NCBI RefSeq assembly: GCF_015706575.1
Contig: NW_024037059.1
Location: forward strand, 33,366,129-33,430,128
Reading direction: 5' to 3'
DNA: 64,000 bases
Origin: Patiria miniata
Lineage: Eukaryota > Echinodermata > Asteroidea > Valvatida > Asterinidae
Shown: positions 21,673-33,068 of the stretch, one piece after another
Layout of the letters: each line of letters starts with the position of its first letter
Numbering within the stretch: the stretch's first letter is position 1
Made by a program: the position numbers and the translations under genes
Notes under the pieces: generated by a model
The model's input: the letters and a program-made list of their open reading frames with translations, nothing else
What the model was told of the DNA's origin: nothing
The model's database searches: none

Positions 21673-22615
21673 GCAGATGACTGCATATTATATCGTGAAG
21701 TCCAAACTCCGGAAGACAACCAGAAACTACAAAACGACATCGATACCCTTTGTAAATGGGAGTCCAAGTGGCAGATGAGATTCAACGTCACCAAATGTTA
21801 TGCCATGCACATGACCCACAAAAGGAAACCTCTTTTGTCATCTTATAAGATAAACGACGATCCTCTCCAAACAGTCACAAATCACACCTACCTGGGAGTA
21901 GAATTAAACAACAAACTGAACTGGGCTGAACACATAAGTAACTCTACTTCTAAAGCAAACAAAGTTCTTGGGCTGCTGCGTAGGAATCTGTTCAGCTGCT
22001 CCACCAAAGTTATAAAGAAACTGCATATAAGACCCTGCTCAGACCTAAGTTAGAATATTGCGCCAGCATGTGGGATCCATACCATCAGGACCACAAAAAT
22101 AAACTGGAAGCTGTCCAACGCAGAGCGGCCAGCAGATTCGTTTGTAAGGACTTCAGACGCACAAGTAGTGTCTCATCCATGATCACCCACCTCGGATGGA
22201 AATCATTGGAGGAATGCGGGACCATATCTAGACTAACCTTGCTGTACAAATCCATTCATCATAAAATCGCAATTGATGTTGACCAGTACCAAGTTGACTC
22301 CAAACAGGACAAAATCTCAACTAGAAAATATCTTCATTATCCTTTGTTCACCCTACATCTAAAAAGGACTTCTACAGATACTCTTTGCTACCAAGAACAA
22401 CAGCTCAGTGGAACTTACTTCCTACCGAAGTCAGGGAAGCTACTTCAGTGGAGTCCTTTAAGTCAACTGCAAGGCTCCATGAGATGCAGTTGTCTTCAAC
22501 ACTAAGGGGGCCTACTAATAAAATTGTATAGGGATGCTGCTAGCCACCACGCGCCTGCAACCGTATATCCCATAGTGGAGTTTGCTTGCAGTATGCTACA
22601 GATACAGATACAGAT
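21673..22615 (+). mobile_element. 5'-truncated LINE (CR1/L2/jockey group), reverse transcriptase C-terminus
   Basis: Begins at the catalytic ADD box (ADDCILYREVQTPEDNQ) and continues through MRFNVTKCYAMHMTH, YLGVELNNKLNWAEHI, LRPKLEYCASMWDPY and KLEAVQRRAASRF, the usual thumb and end of non-LTR reverse transcriptases. One frameshift near 22030 separates two frames and the C-terminal part has decayed. The 3' end is a short (ACAGAT)n tail near 22600, typical of this LINE group. It is dead and 5'-truncated. Confidence 0.88.
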
Positions 22616-23074
22616 GCATGACATAAACCTATTTAATAGTATACACACAACAAACTCACCCATGTCGATCATGAAATAAGTGCTAAATTACTCGTGTTGT
22701 CTTCAGAGTATCTGAATCTTATGAACTGCATCACGCGGCGAAACATGAACAGTATACGTGTACACATCGATGAAGTAATTTTCTGTGCCCTTTTCATATC
22801 CAATGGTATCATTGCCACTCGATTAAATTCACTGTTCTTTACTATCAGCAGCAGCTGTTAGGTATTCATTTTGTTGTTTGTTATTCAACATCTGGTGTGC
22901 GGCAGAGACAAACATCGGCCTGCTAGTATCGATTTTTTTCAGTTACTCTTGACAACAACATGTGACGCCATTTTTTGTTTCAAACCCATTGCCATTATTA
23001 TTGGTAATTCTGTTTGGTTGTGTCATGAAACAGGTACATAATTATGTCAGAGTTAAGTTCCGTTCAGTTCAGGC
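22616..23074. other. Gene-free spacer
   Basis: I see nothing in this stretch; it ends where the tandem array begins. Confidence 0.5.
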
Positions 23075-23402
23075 TATTCTTAAGATCCAAGGCACTTTTT
23101 TTTAATACAAGGTCAAATGTTCATACTTGAATTTGGTAGTTTCTATTATTCAACTCAGTAAACACAGCCAGATTTGTTTAAAATCGAACTTCGTATTTCT
23201 ATAATTGTTTGTATTGTGTATTAGGCCGTATGGTTGATAGGACAGGTTATCAGCGCGCATGATGAACAAGCAAACTAACCAGCTGTTCACGGGAAAGCAT
23301 TACCATTTAACCTTAAGTCAAAACTTCTTGTAAATGTGCCTTTACCAGGGGTCGATGCTGTATGTATTTAACTGTGTTCTGCATTTGTATTTATTTGTGT
23401 TT

Positions 23403-23672
23403 TGCAGAGCCAGGTTGGTTTTGTTCTTTCCTCGCCTTCCACCACCTCTATGGCCCGGGTTCGATTCCTGCAGCTGACATAGTTTTCATTTCCTGCCTTA
23501 TTCTGTGGACTTTGCCTGCAATATCACTCCGGGCTTTTCCTCCCACCTCTAAACCTGAACATTTCTTCATTGTCTTCTCTCTCTGACTTTTCTTCAGGCT
23601 TCGGAGCTACAATATCCGTGGAGTTTTGAGGAACCCTTGGGTTTCATTTCAACATAAGAATCAAAATAATGA
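23403..23672 (+). mobile_element. tRNA-derived SINE (family A), unit 1
   Basis: Head GAGCCAGGTTGGTTTTG and CTCGCCTTCC, B box GGGTTCGATTCC, then TTTTCCTCCCACCTC and an A-rich end ATCAAAATAATGAAATC. It is at the same place in each unit, so it predates the triplication. Confidence 0.8.
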
Positions 23673-23687
23673 AATCTAAGTGCACTA

Positions 23688-24144
23688 CAGGGTGACCCCC
23701 AAAAAGTTGTGATATCGTTAATTTTTTCAAAAAGTACCTAACATGAGTATTTTATTTTGATGGAGCATATTAACTATACTCTTGTGTATAATCTGTAAAA
23801 ATGTCATGGAAACCCATTCATGCAAACCAGAGCTGTAACAGATTATAGAAAGGATATGTGCTTTTCAACTATTCCAATGGGAATTACACATTGCATTGGA
23901 AATCGCTCAACCGGCACTCTGCAATGTTTTTTTTTCATTAACTGTGTAAATCACACTGGAACGGGTGAAAAACACATTGCCATTTATAATCTGTTGTATC
24001 TCTGGTTTGAATGAATGGATTTTCGCTGTGATTATACACAAGAGTACAAACAATATACTCCACCAACATGAAATGCTGATGTTGGATACTTTTTGAGAAA
24101 TTTAAAGATGTCTGCTTGCACAACTTTTTGGGGGTCAACCTCTG
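23688..24144. mobile_element. Tc1/mariner-like MITE with TA duplication, unit 1 only
   Basis: Ends CAGGGTGACCCCC and its complement (GGGGGTCAACCTCTG), flanked by TA on both sides. The corresponding places in units 2 and 3 read uninterrupted (GTGCACTACAACAAGG), so the insertion postdates the triplication. The interior is largely palindromic and has no coding capacity. Confidence 0.85.
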
Positions 24145-24553
24145 TACAAAAAGGTTATGAAAATCAAATCGAATGTTAAAGACGCAAATATGCGCCGATA
24201 GAGATTGAAATCCACAGAAGGAAATGAATCAGATCCTTCTATGTGTTATGAAACATCAGTACACCTGGCTCTAGCCATCCTGTCGTGAGAAAAATGTAAT
24301 GAACACAACCGCCATCCTGTATATAAAAACAATATTTTCGATGAAAAACAGAAATGTAATTTATCAGATCCTAGGAATAAGATCCTTTTTAAGTGTAATG
24401 AAACATCAGTACCGCTCTAGCCATCCTGTCGTGAGAAAAATGTAATGACCACAACCACAATCCATTATAAAAACCGTGTTTTCGATGAAAAATAAAAATG
24501 TCATTTAGTTCCTTTTCACTTTTGTCAACACGCCCAATTCCTGAACAGCAGGT

Positions 24554-24560
24554 TATAAAA
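24554..24560 (+). promoter_or_regulatory. TATA-like box, unit 1
   Basis: TATAAAA lies 249 bp upstream of the Ig-gene ATG. The same position holds TATAAAG in unit 3 (40388, 251 bp upstream), while unit 2 reads the weaker TCTAAAA (about 32818). A core promoter is possible but not shown. Confidence 0.35.
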
Positions 24561-24802
24561 GGTAAATTGCTCGAATCTTTCGATCACGGTCGTTCTCTGA
24601 AAAAAAAACCCCTCATGTTCTGACGCACATTGTTAACCAGTGTGCGCTCGACAACCGTATATTGGACAGTGTTTTGGCAGACTCCAGACAGTGGTGGTTG
24701 AAAATCCCGATTTTGGTTGCGAGTAAAACTTAACAGTTTCGCAGACGAACATTTAGATCACTTGGATCAAAAGACCAGTTTTCAGACGTAATATCGCTCA
24801 CC

Positions 24803-27243
24803 ATGTTTCATACCGCTATCGAGTGCATTTCGGTTGTCTTTGTGATCACAGCTCATTTACCGAGTCATGTTGATGGTGTCTACTTCTTGCGTCATCCTAG
24901 AGATACAGAAATCGCCGAGGGAGAAAGTTTGGAGCTTCACTGTGATGTGGAGGATCGTAAACCGTGGGAGCGGATGCTATGGGCGTTCCGCTGGGACGGT
25001 GAGGACGGACTGTGGCGGTATATTCATATCACAGGCGGGGATTTGTCGCAGGACAACATTAGCCATGACATCGGCAGGTCTCACTTTGTTCACCGCGGCA
25101 GCTACTCGCACCGTAGTGAGACGACAGAGTCCCTGGAAAGCAGGGATGGTGTCAGCCGGATGTTACAGGTCGACAACTACACGCTCAGGATCGAGAAGGC
25201 GCGACATCGGGACTCCAAGGGCGGATCCAGGGGGGGGCCAAAGGGGGCCATGGCCCCCCCCAAAACGAAACCAATTTTTTTTTTTTTAATGTGACATCGC
25301 AATAAAGGCAGGCAATGAGTACCCCACCATCTTTTACTCAAAACAAATTGGTTAAAGTGGTCAGAAATTGCCTCAGATCGCACCACAGAGCATCTAGAAT
25401 CCAAAAAATTTTCGGGGCCCTAGCGGGCCCCGAACCCCACGCCGAAATTTTTTAGACCCACTTTTGGGGGGACCAAAATTTTTTTTTGGCCCCCCCAAAA
25501 ACTGTGTCCTGGATCCGCCCTTGCGGGACTCAGGCATGTACATGTGCGCCTACTGGCCGGATTGTCCAGCAGGGGATGTAGGTTTCGGTGCTAAAACTGC
25601 ACGAGTGACTGTCTCGTTACCCAAAGACTCACCATCTCTGACTTGCAACAGTCTTTCTACTGAACTCACTCGCGGAGTTGCAACCGAGGTTGCTCTGCAA
25701 TGCACCGCGACAAAAGAGCTCGCTGGCAGAGGCTTGAAACTATCGTGGTTCAGGGAGGATGAACGGCTTCTGAACCCTGACCAGGAGGCCGACGATAACG
25801 TGTATTTACGGCATTTGCTCCAAGCGGATGAAAACGGGCTCAGGTTCTACTGCGAGGTGAATGGGCCACACGGTAAGGAATCTTGCTCCGAGGTCCCACT
25901 GAATATTCCACCTACCTTGTCCCTTACTCCCACTTCGCAAACAGTATACGAGGGCACCGATGCCGTCTTTACATGTACTGCCTCCGGAATGCCGTACATC
26001 CAGACTTTCACTTGGTACGTGGAAGAGACACGCACCTTGATGAAGGACTCAGGCTCACGTGTACTTGTCGAAAAAGGAGACGGCACCTCCTCATTGCGAT
26101 TGAAGCGAGTCAAGACATCTGCACACAGCAGAAGCATCGCCTGTGTTGTTGCTGTTCCGTCCGGTGTGTCAGCTAACGCTACCGGGAGTTTGATGGTCCA
26201 GAAAGCCGAGCGAGTCGAAGCCGTGCTTTCTCCCGGTGGCCAGGTAGACGTTCCCCCTTCGACGTCTGTGTTCTTCACCTGCTCCGCTCTCCCGTCAGAA
26301 CTTACCAGCGTTGCCTCGTTCGCATGGTCATCTTGATGGAGTAGGCCTAAGGATTGCAAACGAAACGAGCGGTGGTATCGCGGTTGTCACAAGCACAGAT
26401 CCTTCTAGGGATGATACAGACCGCCAGAACAACGATTTATCCGAGCTGAGATTCGGCATCTGGAGTGCCGGATCTACCGGGGAAATCCTACACATTGATT
26501 TTCTGAAACCATCCGATCTCATGTTTAATATCACCTGCGAAGTTCGAGTTCCAGATCTGAAAGCTGATCACAAATCCTGTCACGTAAACGTGCGCAACAA
26601 AAGCGCGAGCGATATAACCCAGACCGTCCAGACGGTAGCCATAACTACCGGTACTGGTGCCGCGTGCTTCGTTCTCGGCTTACTGTCGGCTCTACTTCTC
26701 TTTATCGTTTGCCCTCTACGTTGCAAGAATCGAGTCACCATCTCAGGCAAAGACGGGCAGTCTGGAGTAACCGAGGTGAAAGGTTTGTCTATTCAACCGA
26801 CACGGGTTGAGGATGAGCAACTGTCTTCAGGAGGTGTTCCTGAGCAGCGGGCAATGTCATCAAAAGTGTCAGACAGAAAAGCCAGCAGCAAGAAGGAGAT
26901 CCAACATACGTACTGCAGCACCTTGGAACGCAACGACAGCGACAACCTTCACTTAGGGATTCAGATGAATGTTCTGTCTAGCATGACGTCTTACGAACAG
27001 AACGCAGAGACAGTGACGACGCCAATGTCCGCTACCCTACCCCGGGAGCACAGGAAGAAACCTCTTCTCCACACCGAGTCCGTGAAAGGTGCGACCGGGA
27101 GCTTGGAAGACGACACTCCTTGCTTGGAAGGGGAGGGGATACTTCTGAAATTCCGCAAGTTACCGAAGAGGGCTTCCACCAAGGATGAAAGAGGATATGA
27201 GGTCCCGTACACTATTTCACGGTCAGTTTCTGAAAACCTATAG
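24803..27243 (+). pseudogene. Ig-domain receptor, copy 1 (pseudogene)
   Basis: Homologous along its full length to the intact copies at 33069 and 40639. The ATG, signal peptide and most of the first Ig domain are intact. The frame is then broken by a 308-bp MITE at 25216-25523, and again near 26328 by a 1-bp insertion (TGGTCATC where the others have TGGTTTC) that gives a TGA at 26334. The downstream frame still encodes Ig domain 4, a TM segment and a tail. The other copies' stop is AGA here, so the frame runs 13 codons further (RGYEVPYTISRSVSENL). The tail motif reads TSYEQN, without the hydrophobic +3 residue. There is a short QTV duplication before the TM segment. AATAAA lies at 27368. Low divergence elsewhere means inactivation was recent. 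Confidence 0.9.
25216..25523. mobile_element. hAT-like MITE inside Ig gene copy 1, 8-bp TSD
   Basis: Ends CAAGGGCGGATCC and GGATCCGCCCTTG are exact inverted repeats. The host octamer CGGGACTC stands on both sides (25208-25215 and 25524-25531), while the intact copies have it once. That is the hAT signature. The interior has C/G-rich runs (GGCCCCCCC) and inverted arms, and no coding capacity. Confidence 0.92.
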
Positions 27244-28808
27244 CGATTCCACTGAAAAATGTGGAAGTAATGTGAAACCCCCATTTTTGTTGATTTCTTT
27301 AAAGTGCGCGAAGCCGGAAGTACTGAAATTTTCTGTAGGTTTTCTGTGTTTCTGTTGTACCTCGAATAATAAAAGTTGTCTTTCATACATTCCTTGTCCA
27401 TAAAAGCCAAAAAAAGAATCGTTTTAATGAGTGCCGAGCCCATGCCCAATAATTTACGCCCAAACTTCGTCCATCACATACCGCCGACGTTTTGCATCCG
27501 TGTCCTGTACGTCGATCACAAGGGGTCTCAAAATATCATCTAGTTTTGATCATGTGATTTACTTTACTGAGCAAATCAGGATACTTAATTGAGTAAAAAA
27601 ATGAGCAATTACAAATCTCAAATTAAAGTTATTGAAGACGTTTTGAAAATCAAATGAAGTCCTGATACATGCGTCTAGAATATCCAGAACTTAAAGCCGA
27701 GGTTTATGCAGTCGCGTATCCAGCGGGGAGAGCTGGGGGCAACTACCTCACGTCATGAACGGAACTAGAAATGAAGCCATGTTTACTTTTAACACAGGGA
27801 CACTACTCTGAAAATGAAAGATGTGCAAGTACACTTTACGAATAAATTTCTTTAGATTTTGTGAAAGCTTTTTTAAAGATTTCAGCCAATTAACATATCG
27901 ATTAACAGTAAGTCGATTTGTATCAAATCTCGACTAGAAAGCATCAATAAAATATAACTTTATTGGGATATTTCCAATCCAATCTTTATGATTACTTTAC
28001 GGTGGCCCATACGTCACCTTATTTTGATGCCGTAAAAAAGACAAGGCAAGTAAAGCTGGTCCCAGAGTGCACACTATTCGAAGAAGAAGAAGAATGGCTA
28101 CTGACAGATTCATTGGCTTTAAGGGGTAATCCTATACGATAGGACTGCCCGGCTAAGTCAAAGTGACAGTCCGTCAGTCTCTCACATAGGTACACAGGTG
28201 ATACTAGGCTGGCTCTCTGGGATCACAAAAAAAAAGGTCCTGAACGGCGAGCTTCGGTGCAAAACCCACAAGGGAAAGTTATTCCATCGCCTCACCGGGG
28301 TTGATTATGACTGTATTAAATAACTTTCATAATAAGGGTCAGCTTGCAGTCAAATCGTGACTGTCCAAAACATATCAGAATAAGTTTTACTATGAAATGA
28401 ATGGGAATTATTTTCCTTGCATAATTATGTTACTTTTGAAAAAATAATAATAAAGTATTATACTTTCCAACATTTCACATTCCTGTTAATTCATGATCAT
28501 GTCCCCCTTATATTACATCGATCTTTAAACCATTATTTATCATGTGATGCTGTAAATGTTGAACAGTTTTATTCCAGATAAAATTATAAATTTATCTATA
28601 AGGCTTAATGTATACTTGCTATTTGTTATAAAAAGATTTAAAGCGCTTAGCTTTACACTGAATGGATCAAGATGTTTAAATAGGTAGGCCTACATCAGAG
28701 TAGGCCTACATCGGCATTTGCCGAAATAAGTGTATTCATTAAGACATTTCTTGTGGTCAAATTGCATTTTAACCCTGGTGTATAAGATAAGGTAACCCGA
28801 ATGTATAA
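27244..28808. other. Unit 1 3' flank
   Basis: Non-coding and alignable to units 2 and 3 over most of its length. Contains the AATAAA at 27368 just downstream of the pseudogene. Nothing else seen. Confidence 0.6.
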
Positions 28809-29214
28809 AGCCCGGCGCACACCTTCCCGATTTTACCGGTTTCCCGGATCACCCCATCACCGGTACGGTAATTTTTCACCGTTGCGGTTAGGCTGCAAAG
28901 TTTAATGCCCGCACACATGCTCAATTCCGTCCTATATTCGGTCACATGATGATCAGTCACATGATTGATCAGTCACATGATGACCAGTTACACGATGACA
29001 ACCATGTGACTTGCTTCGTAAATCTGATAGGTTAACATAAATATTGCGTCCGGTGAAATCGGATGCAAAAAAAATATCGCATGATTGTTTGATTTCTTCC
29101 GGTCGCCCGGTGCAACGGTCAGGTACGGGTCGGTCTGAATGTTCAGCGCAAACCTTTGTACGATGGCCCGATGATCTGGTGAACTGGTACAATTGGAAAG
29201 GTGTGCGCCGGGCT
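28809..29214. mobile_element. Harbinger-like MITE (TAA duplication), unit 1
   Basis: Ends AGCCCGGCGCACACCTT and AAGGTGTGCGCCGGGCT, flanked by TAA at 28806-28808 and 29215-29217. Present at the same place in units 2 (36705) and 3 (44233), so it is older than the triplication. The interior has repeated GTCACATGAT words. Confidence 0.88.
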
Positions 29215-30503
29215 TAACGAGCTAGTTTAAGTATGGACTTCAGCACTGTTAAAGTGATTCTATCCTAAAGGGTGGTTCATCAGCTTTTATCTCTGACCGA
29301 TCATCATTGATTTCAAAACAATGGCCAAAAGCCTCTTTTTCAGGTTTGCTGAATAAGTTGTGAGTTAAAAATCAATGTCGGAAGAACGCGCTGTCGCTGT
29401 GGACAATGCAGTCCAATTAGCTATACGTTCTGAGTACCTTATTTTTGCAGATTTATTCATCATGATATATGATGTTCCATTTATGTTGAAACACCTTCGC
29501 CATGTCTCCCCCCCCCCACCCAGCCCTGAATCAACACTATACAGCCATGTGGTTGCGAAGGCCTAAGCGTCGCCGTTGTTAAACAAAGTTAATCCGATTA
29601 CGTACTTGGACGCTATAACAGAGCAGTGAAATTCATGCACCCCAAAAAATTGGCCTTTTGAACGCTGTGTTTCTCAGAAAATATGCTCAGTGTGATTGAA
29701 ATGTTAAATTATAACGGAAGAAGAAATTCTAAACTTCATGTCAGTGAAAACATCGCCGTCATCGATGCCGAAACGTCAATTCTGGTTACTGGTAAAGCTG
29801 ACCTTAAAGTCGGGAAGAAGTCGTTCGAAAACGTTCCCAAATCTATGTATTTATCTCAATTTCTAGGAATCCCCTCAAGTTATTATTTCACGGGTAGTTG
29901 AACACTTATATCATCTAAGTATGTTCCGAATTTCAGCTTAATCTGTTGTTGCAAACGCTTGTGTTCCACCTTGAACTATCTCCAAGGTAAATTTCGACGA
30001 GGATTTTTTTCCGACCAAATTAACTCACGTGCATGGTTTACAGGTTCGCTGATTTTGGGGCGACAATGACAAAGCGCATAAATAGCATATTCATTAGCGT
30101 CACTCGGCGTGACTTCTCGTGGGTCTCGGTATCGACCAATGGAAGCCGGCAAAAAGGGTGATATTTATTAATTTATAACTCGTGAAGGAGGCTATTCTGC
30201 AATTTTTTTACTGCACACCATTATGGATAAGAACTTTATTAATATTCGTGAGGCTTGAAAAGATTGACAGATATTGCAAACACCAGTGTTACAAATGTTA
30301 AAACTGCACGTAGCCAGGCCTATTTTTTTCAATTTGAACGAAAAGTACTGAACATATCAAAACGATTTTTAGCACTTAGATGGATCATTAGAAGTTAAAC
30401 AAACCCTGAAAGTTGCATGAAGATACGGTCTTCCAAACGGGAGAAATTAATTTTCACCCGCCAATGTGAACATGTCTGTGTGCATGTTGTTTCATTCAAA
30501 ATA

Positions 30504-30840
30504 AAGTATTACGTAACCTTTAGAAATTGGCCTTCGCAACCATACGGCTGTATAAATTTACTGGGACGGCGCACTGGTTTGGACAGCTCAATAAGCCTCT
30601 GTACTGATGACGTCACACTTTGTTTTCATGTGCACTTTCCTATGGAGCCAGTGGGGGCCCACAGTCCACTGAGCACGATAGGAAAGCACACACGTAAACA
30701 AAGTGTGACGTCATCAGTACAGAGGCTTATTCACAACTTAATCAGGCAAACAAGTATTACGTAACCTTTAGAAATCGACCTTCGCAACCACACGGCTGTA
30801 TAAATTTACTGGGACGGCGCACTTGTTTTGGAAAGCTCAA
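30504..30840. repeat. Local tandem duplication in unit 1
   Basis: The block starting AAGTATTACGTAACC at 30504 and ending ATCAGGCAAACA recurs at 30751. Once the MITE at 30593-30728 is subtracted the repeat is about 110-140 bp. The MITE sits only in the first copy, so it arrived after, or was lost from, one of the two. Confidence 0.75.
30593..30728. mobile_element. Small palindromic MITE, unit 1 only
   Basis: Ends AAGCCTCTGTACTGATGACG and its exact complement, 136 bp in all, flanked by AT on each side. Units 2 and 3 lack it. Confidence 0.8.
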
Positions 30841-32264
30841 TTCACAACTTAATCAGGCAAACTTGGAAACAGTTGGTGCTTGGCCTTTGTTTTGATATCA
30901 ATGGTGCTCGGTCATCCGTGAATGCATAGATACATGTAAGGTATCGATGCAAAGCTTAAACGAACTACCGTTCAAGATGGAGTCACCTTCAGATGTTAAG
31001 TTGCTAACCCATTATTTTTTGATTACTTTTTCGTTAAAATTTGTGAATTTACGATGTATTATTGCAGCTGTATCTACGACATAAAATAAGCACTATGTGA
31101 TTTGCATGTACAAAAAAAGCTTCTAAAAACTCATGAACAGATGTCGAATCCGTAGTTTTACCTGCAGGATTTATTATGTATTTTCGGAATAAAAACGGGA
31201 TTGTTTCACCACCAATTTCCTCAAACGCCACCAAAATCTGCTACATTTCAGTGATTTTAAACAAAATATTGTATGATAGCTACCAGGATAGACACAAAGT
31301 TTCAGATCAGTTGGTGATACTTTCGCTTTTAACGAACAAGTCCATAATTTCTCCGAAAAATGCTCCTACAATATACGTTTGGTGTTAAGATCAACTTTAG
31401 CACCGGATTTGGCCCCATCAGAGGTAGCGTGCTTAATTTCACGCAGGATTTGATCATAATCGGGGTTACTATATAGGGAATATGTGCGTCTATAGTTAGA
31501 ATATCTCACCGAATCCGGGCTAGGTTAAGTTTGCTTTCTGGTTGTTAAACTGATACAAAAGAGATACAAAATACAGAACGGCATACTTCCATTACCTTGA
31601 GACTCAAACCACCTGTACCAATGCATGGAGAATCTTTTTAGACGAAACGTGACACATAAATCTCCCGATTCGGCCCAGTAGTTTTTGCTGCAGAGAGCTT
31701 AATTTGTGAGCGCACATCTTTCATGTGGTATTATTACATTAAAATGAATCCTTCTACCCAATTAAGTCGAATTCGCGGGCGCGGTTTAGTTATTCATCGG
31801 GACAAAACTGACTCCCGTCTTTGTTTCACAAAATAGGCTCTAGAACAAAAATTACTAGACCAAATCGGGCGATCTTAGTATCATTTTTCTTTTATTTGAA
31901 TCCCCCATCCACTGGTATAGGTTGTTTGACTCAAAGGGCAGCGAAAGTACGCCGTTTTTCCCCCAAAGTTCAAAGGCATTTTTTTTTTTAAATAAAGGTC
32001 AGTTTTTCATGCTATAGTTTCGATTATTCAACTCAGTACATATATCAGCCACATTTTTTTAAATTCGTACTTCGGATTTCTATAATTGTTTGCATTTTGT
32101 ATTAGGCCGTATGGTTGATATGCTGGTAATCAGCGCGCATGATGAACCAGCAAACTAATACGTTTTTTTCCACATGAAAGCACTACCAGTTAACGTGACG
32201 GTCAAAACGTCTTGTAAATGTGCCTTACGAGGGGTCGATGCTGTATGTATTTAACTGTGTTCTG

Positions 32265-32538
32265 CAGAGTCAGGTTGGTTTGTTTTTTCCTCGCCTTGCA
32301 CCTCTATGGCCCGGGTTCGATTCCCATCCCAGCTGACCTTATAGGCTTTCATTTCCTGCCTTATTCTGTGGACTTTGCCTGGAATATCAATCCGGGCTTT
32401 TCCTCCCACCTCAAAACCTGAACATTACTTCATTGTCTTTTCTCTCTGACTTTTCTTCGGGCTTCGGAGCTACAATATCCATGGAGTTTTGTGGAACCCT
32501 TGGGTTTCATTTCAACATAAGGATTAAAATAACGAAAT
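32265..32538 (+). mobile_element. tRNA-derived SINE (family A), unit 2
   Basis: Same insertion as at 23403 and 39818: B box GGGTTCGATTCCC, TTTTCCTCCCACCTC, A-rich end. Confidence 0.8.
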
Positions 32539-33068
32539 CTAAGTGCACTACAACAAGGTTACGAAAAAAATCAAATTCTAATGACGCATAAAAATTAATG
32601 CGCCGATAGAGAATAAAATCCACAGAAGGAAATGAATCAGATCCTTTAATGCATAATGAAACATCAGTACACCTGGCTCTAGCCATCCTGTCGTGAGAAA
32701 AATGTAACAATAAATATACATCCTGTAATGATAAAATATACATCATGTATACAATTATAAACAAATTTTCGATGAAAACGAAAATGAAATTTATACTACT
32801 TTCAGTTTGGTCAAATATTCTAAAAAGGGAAATTTCTCGAATCTTTCGATCACGGTCGTTCTCTGCACGAAAAAAACTCTAGTTCTGACGCGCATTGTTG
32901 CAGTGCTTGCTCGACAACCGTATATTGGACAGTGTTTTGGCAGACTCCATCAGTCAGTGGTGCTTGAAAATCCCGATTTTGGTTGCGAGTAAAACTTAAC
33001 AGTTTCGCAGACGAACATTTAGATCACTTTGATCACAAGACCAGTTTTCAGACATAATATCAATCATC

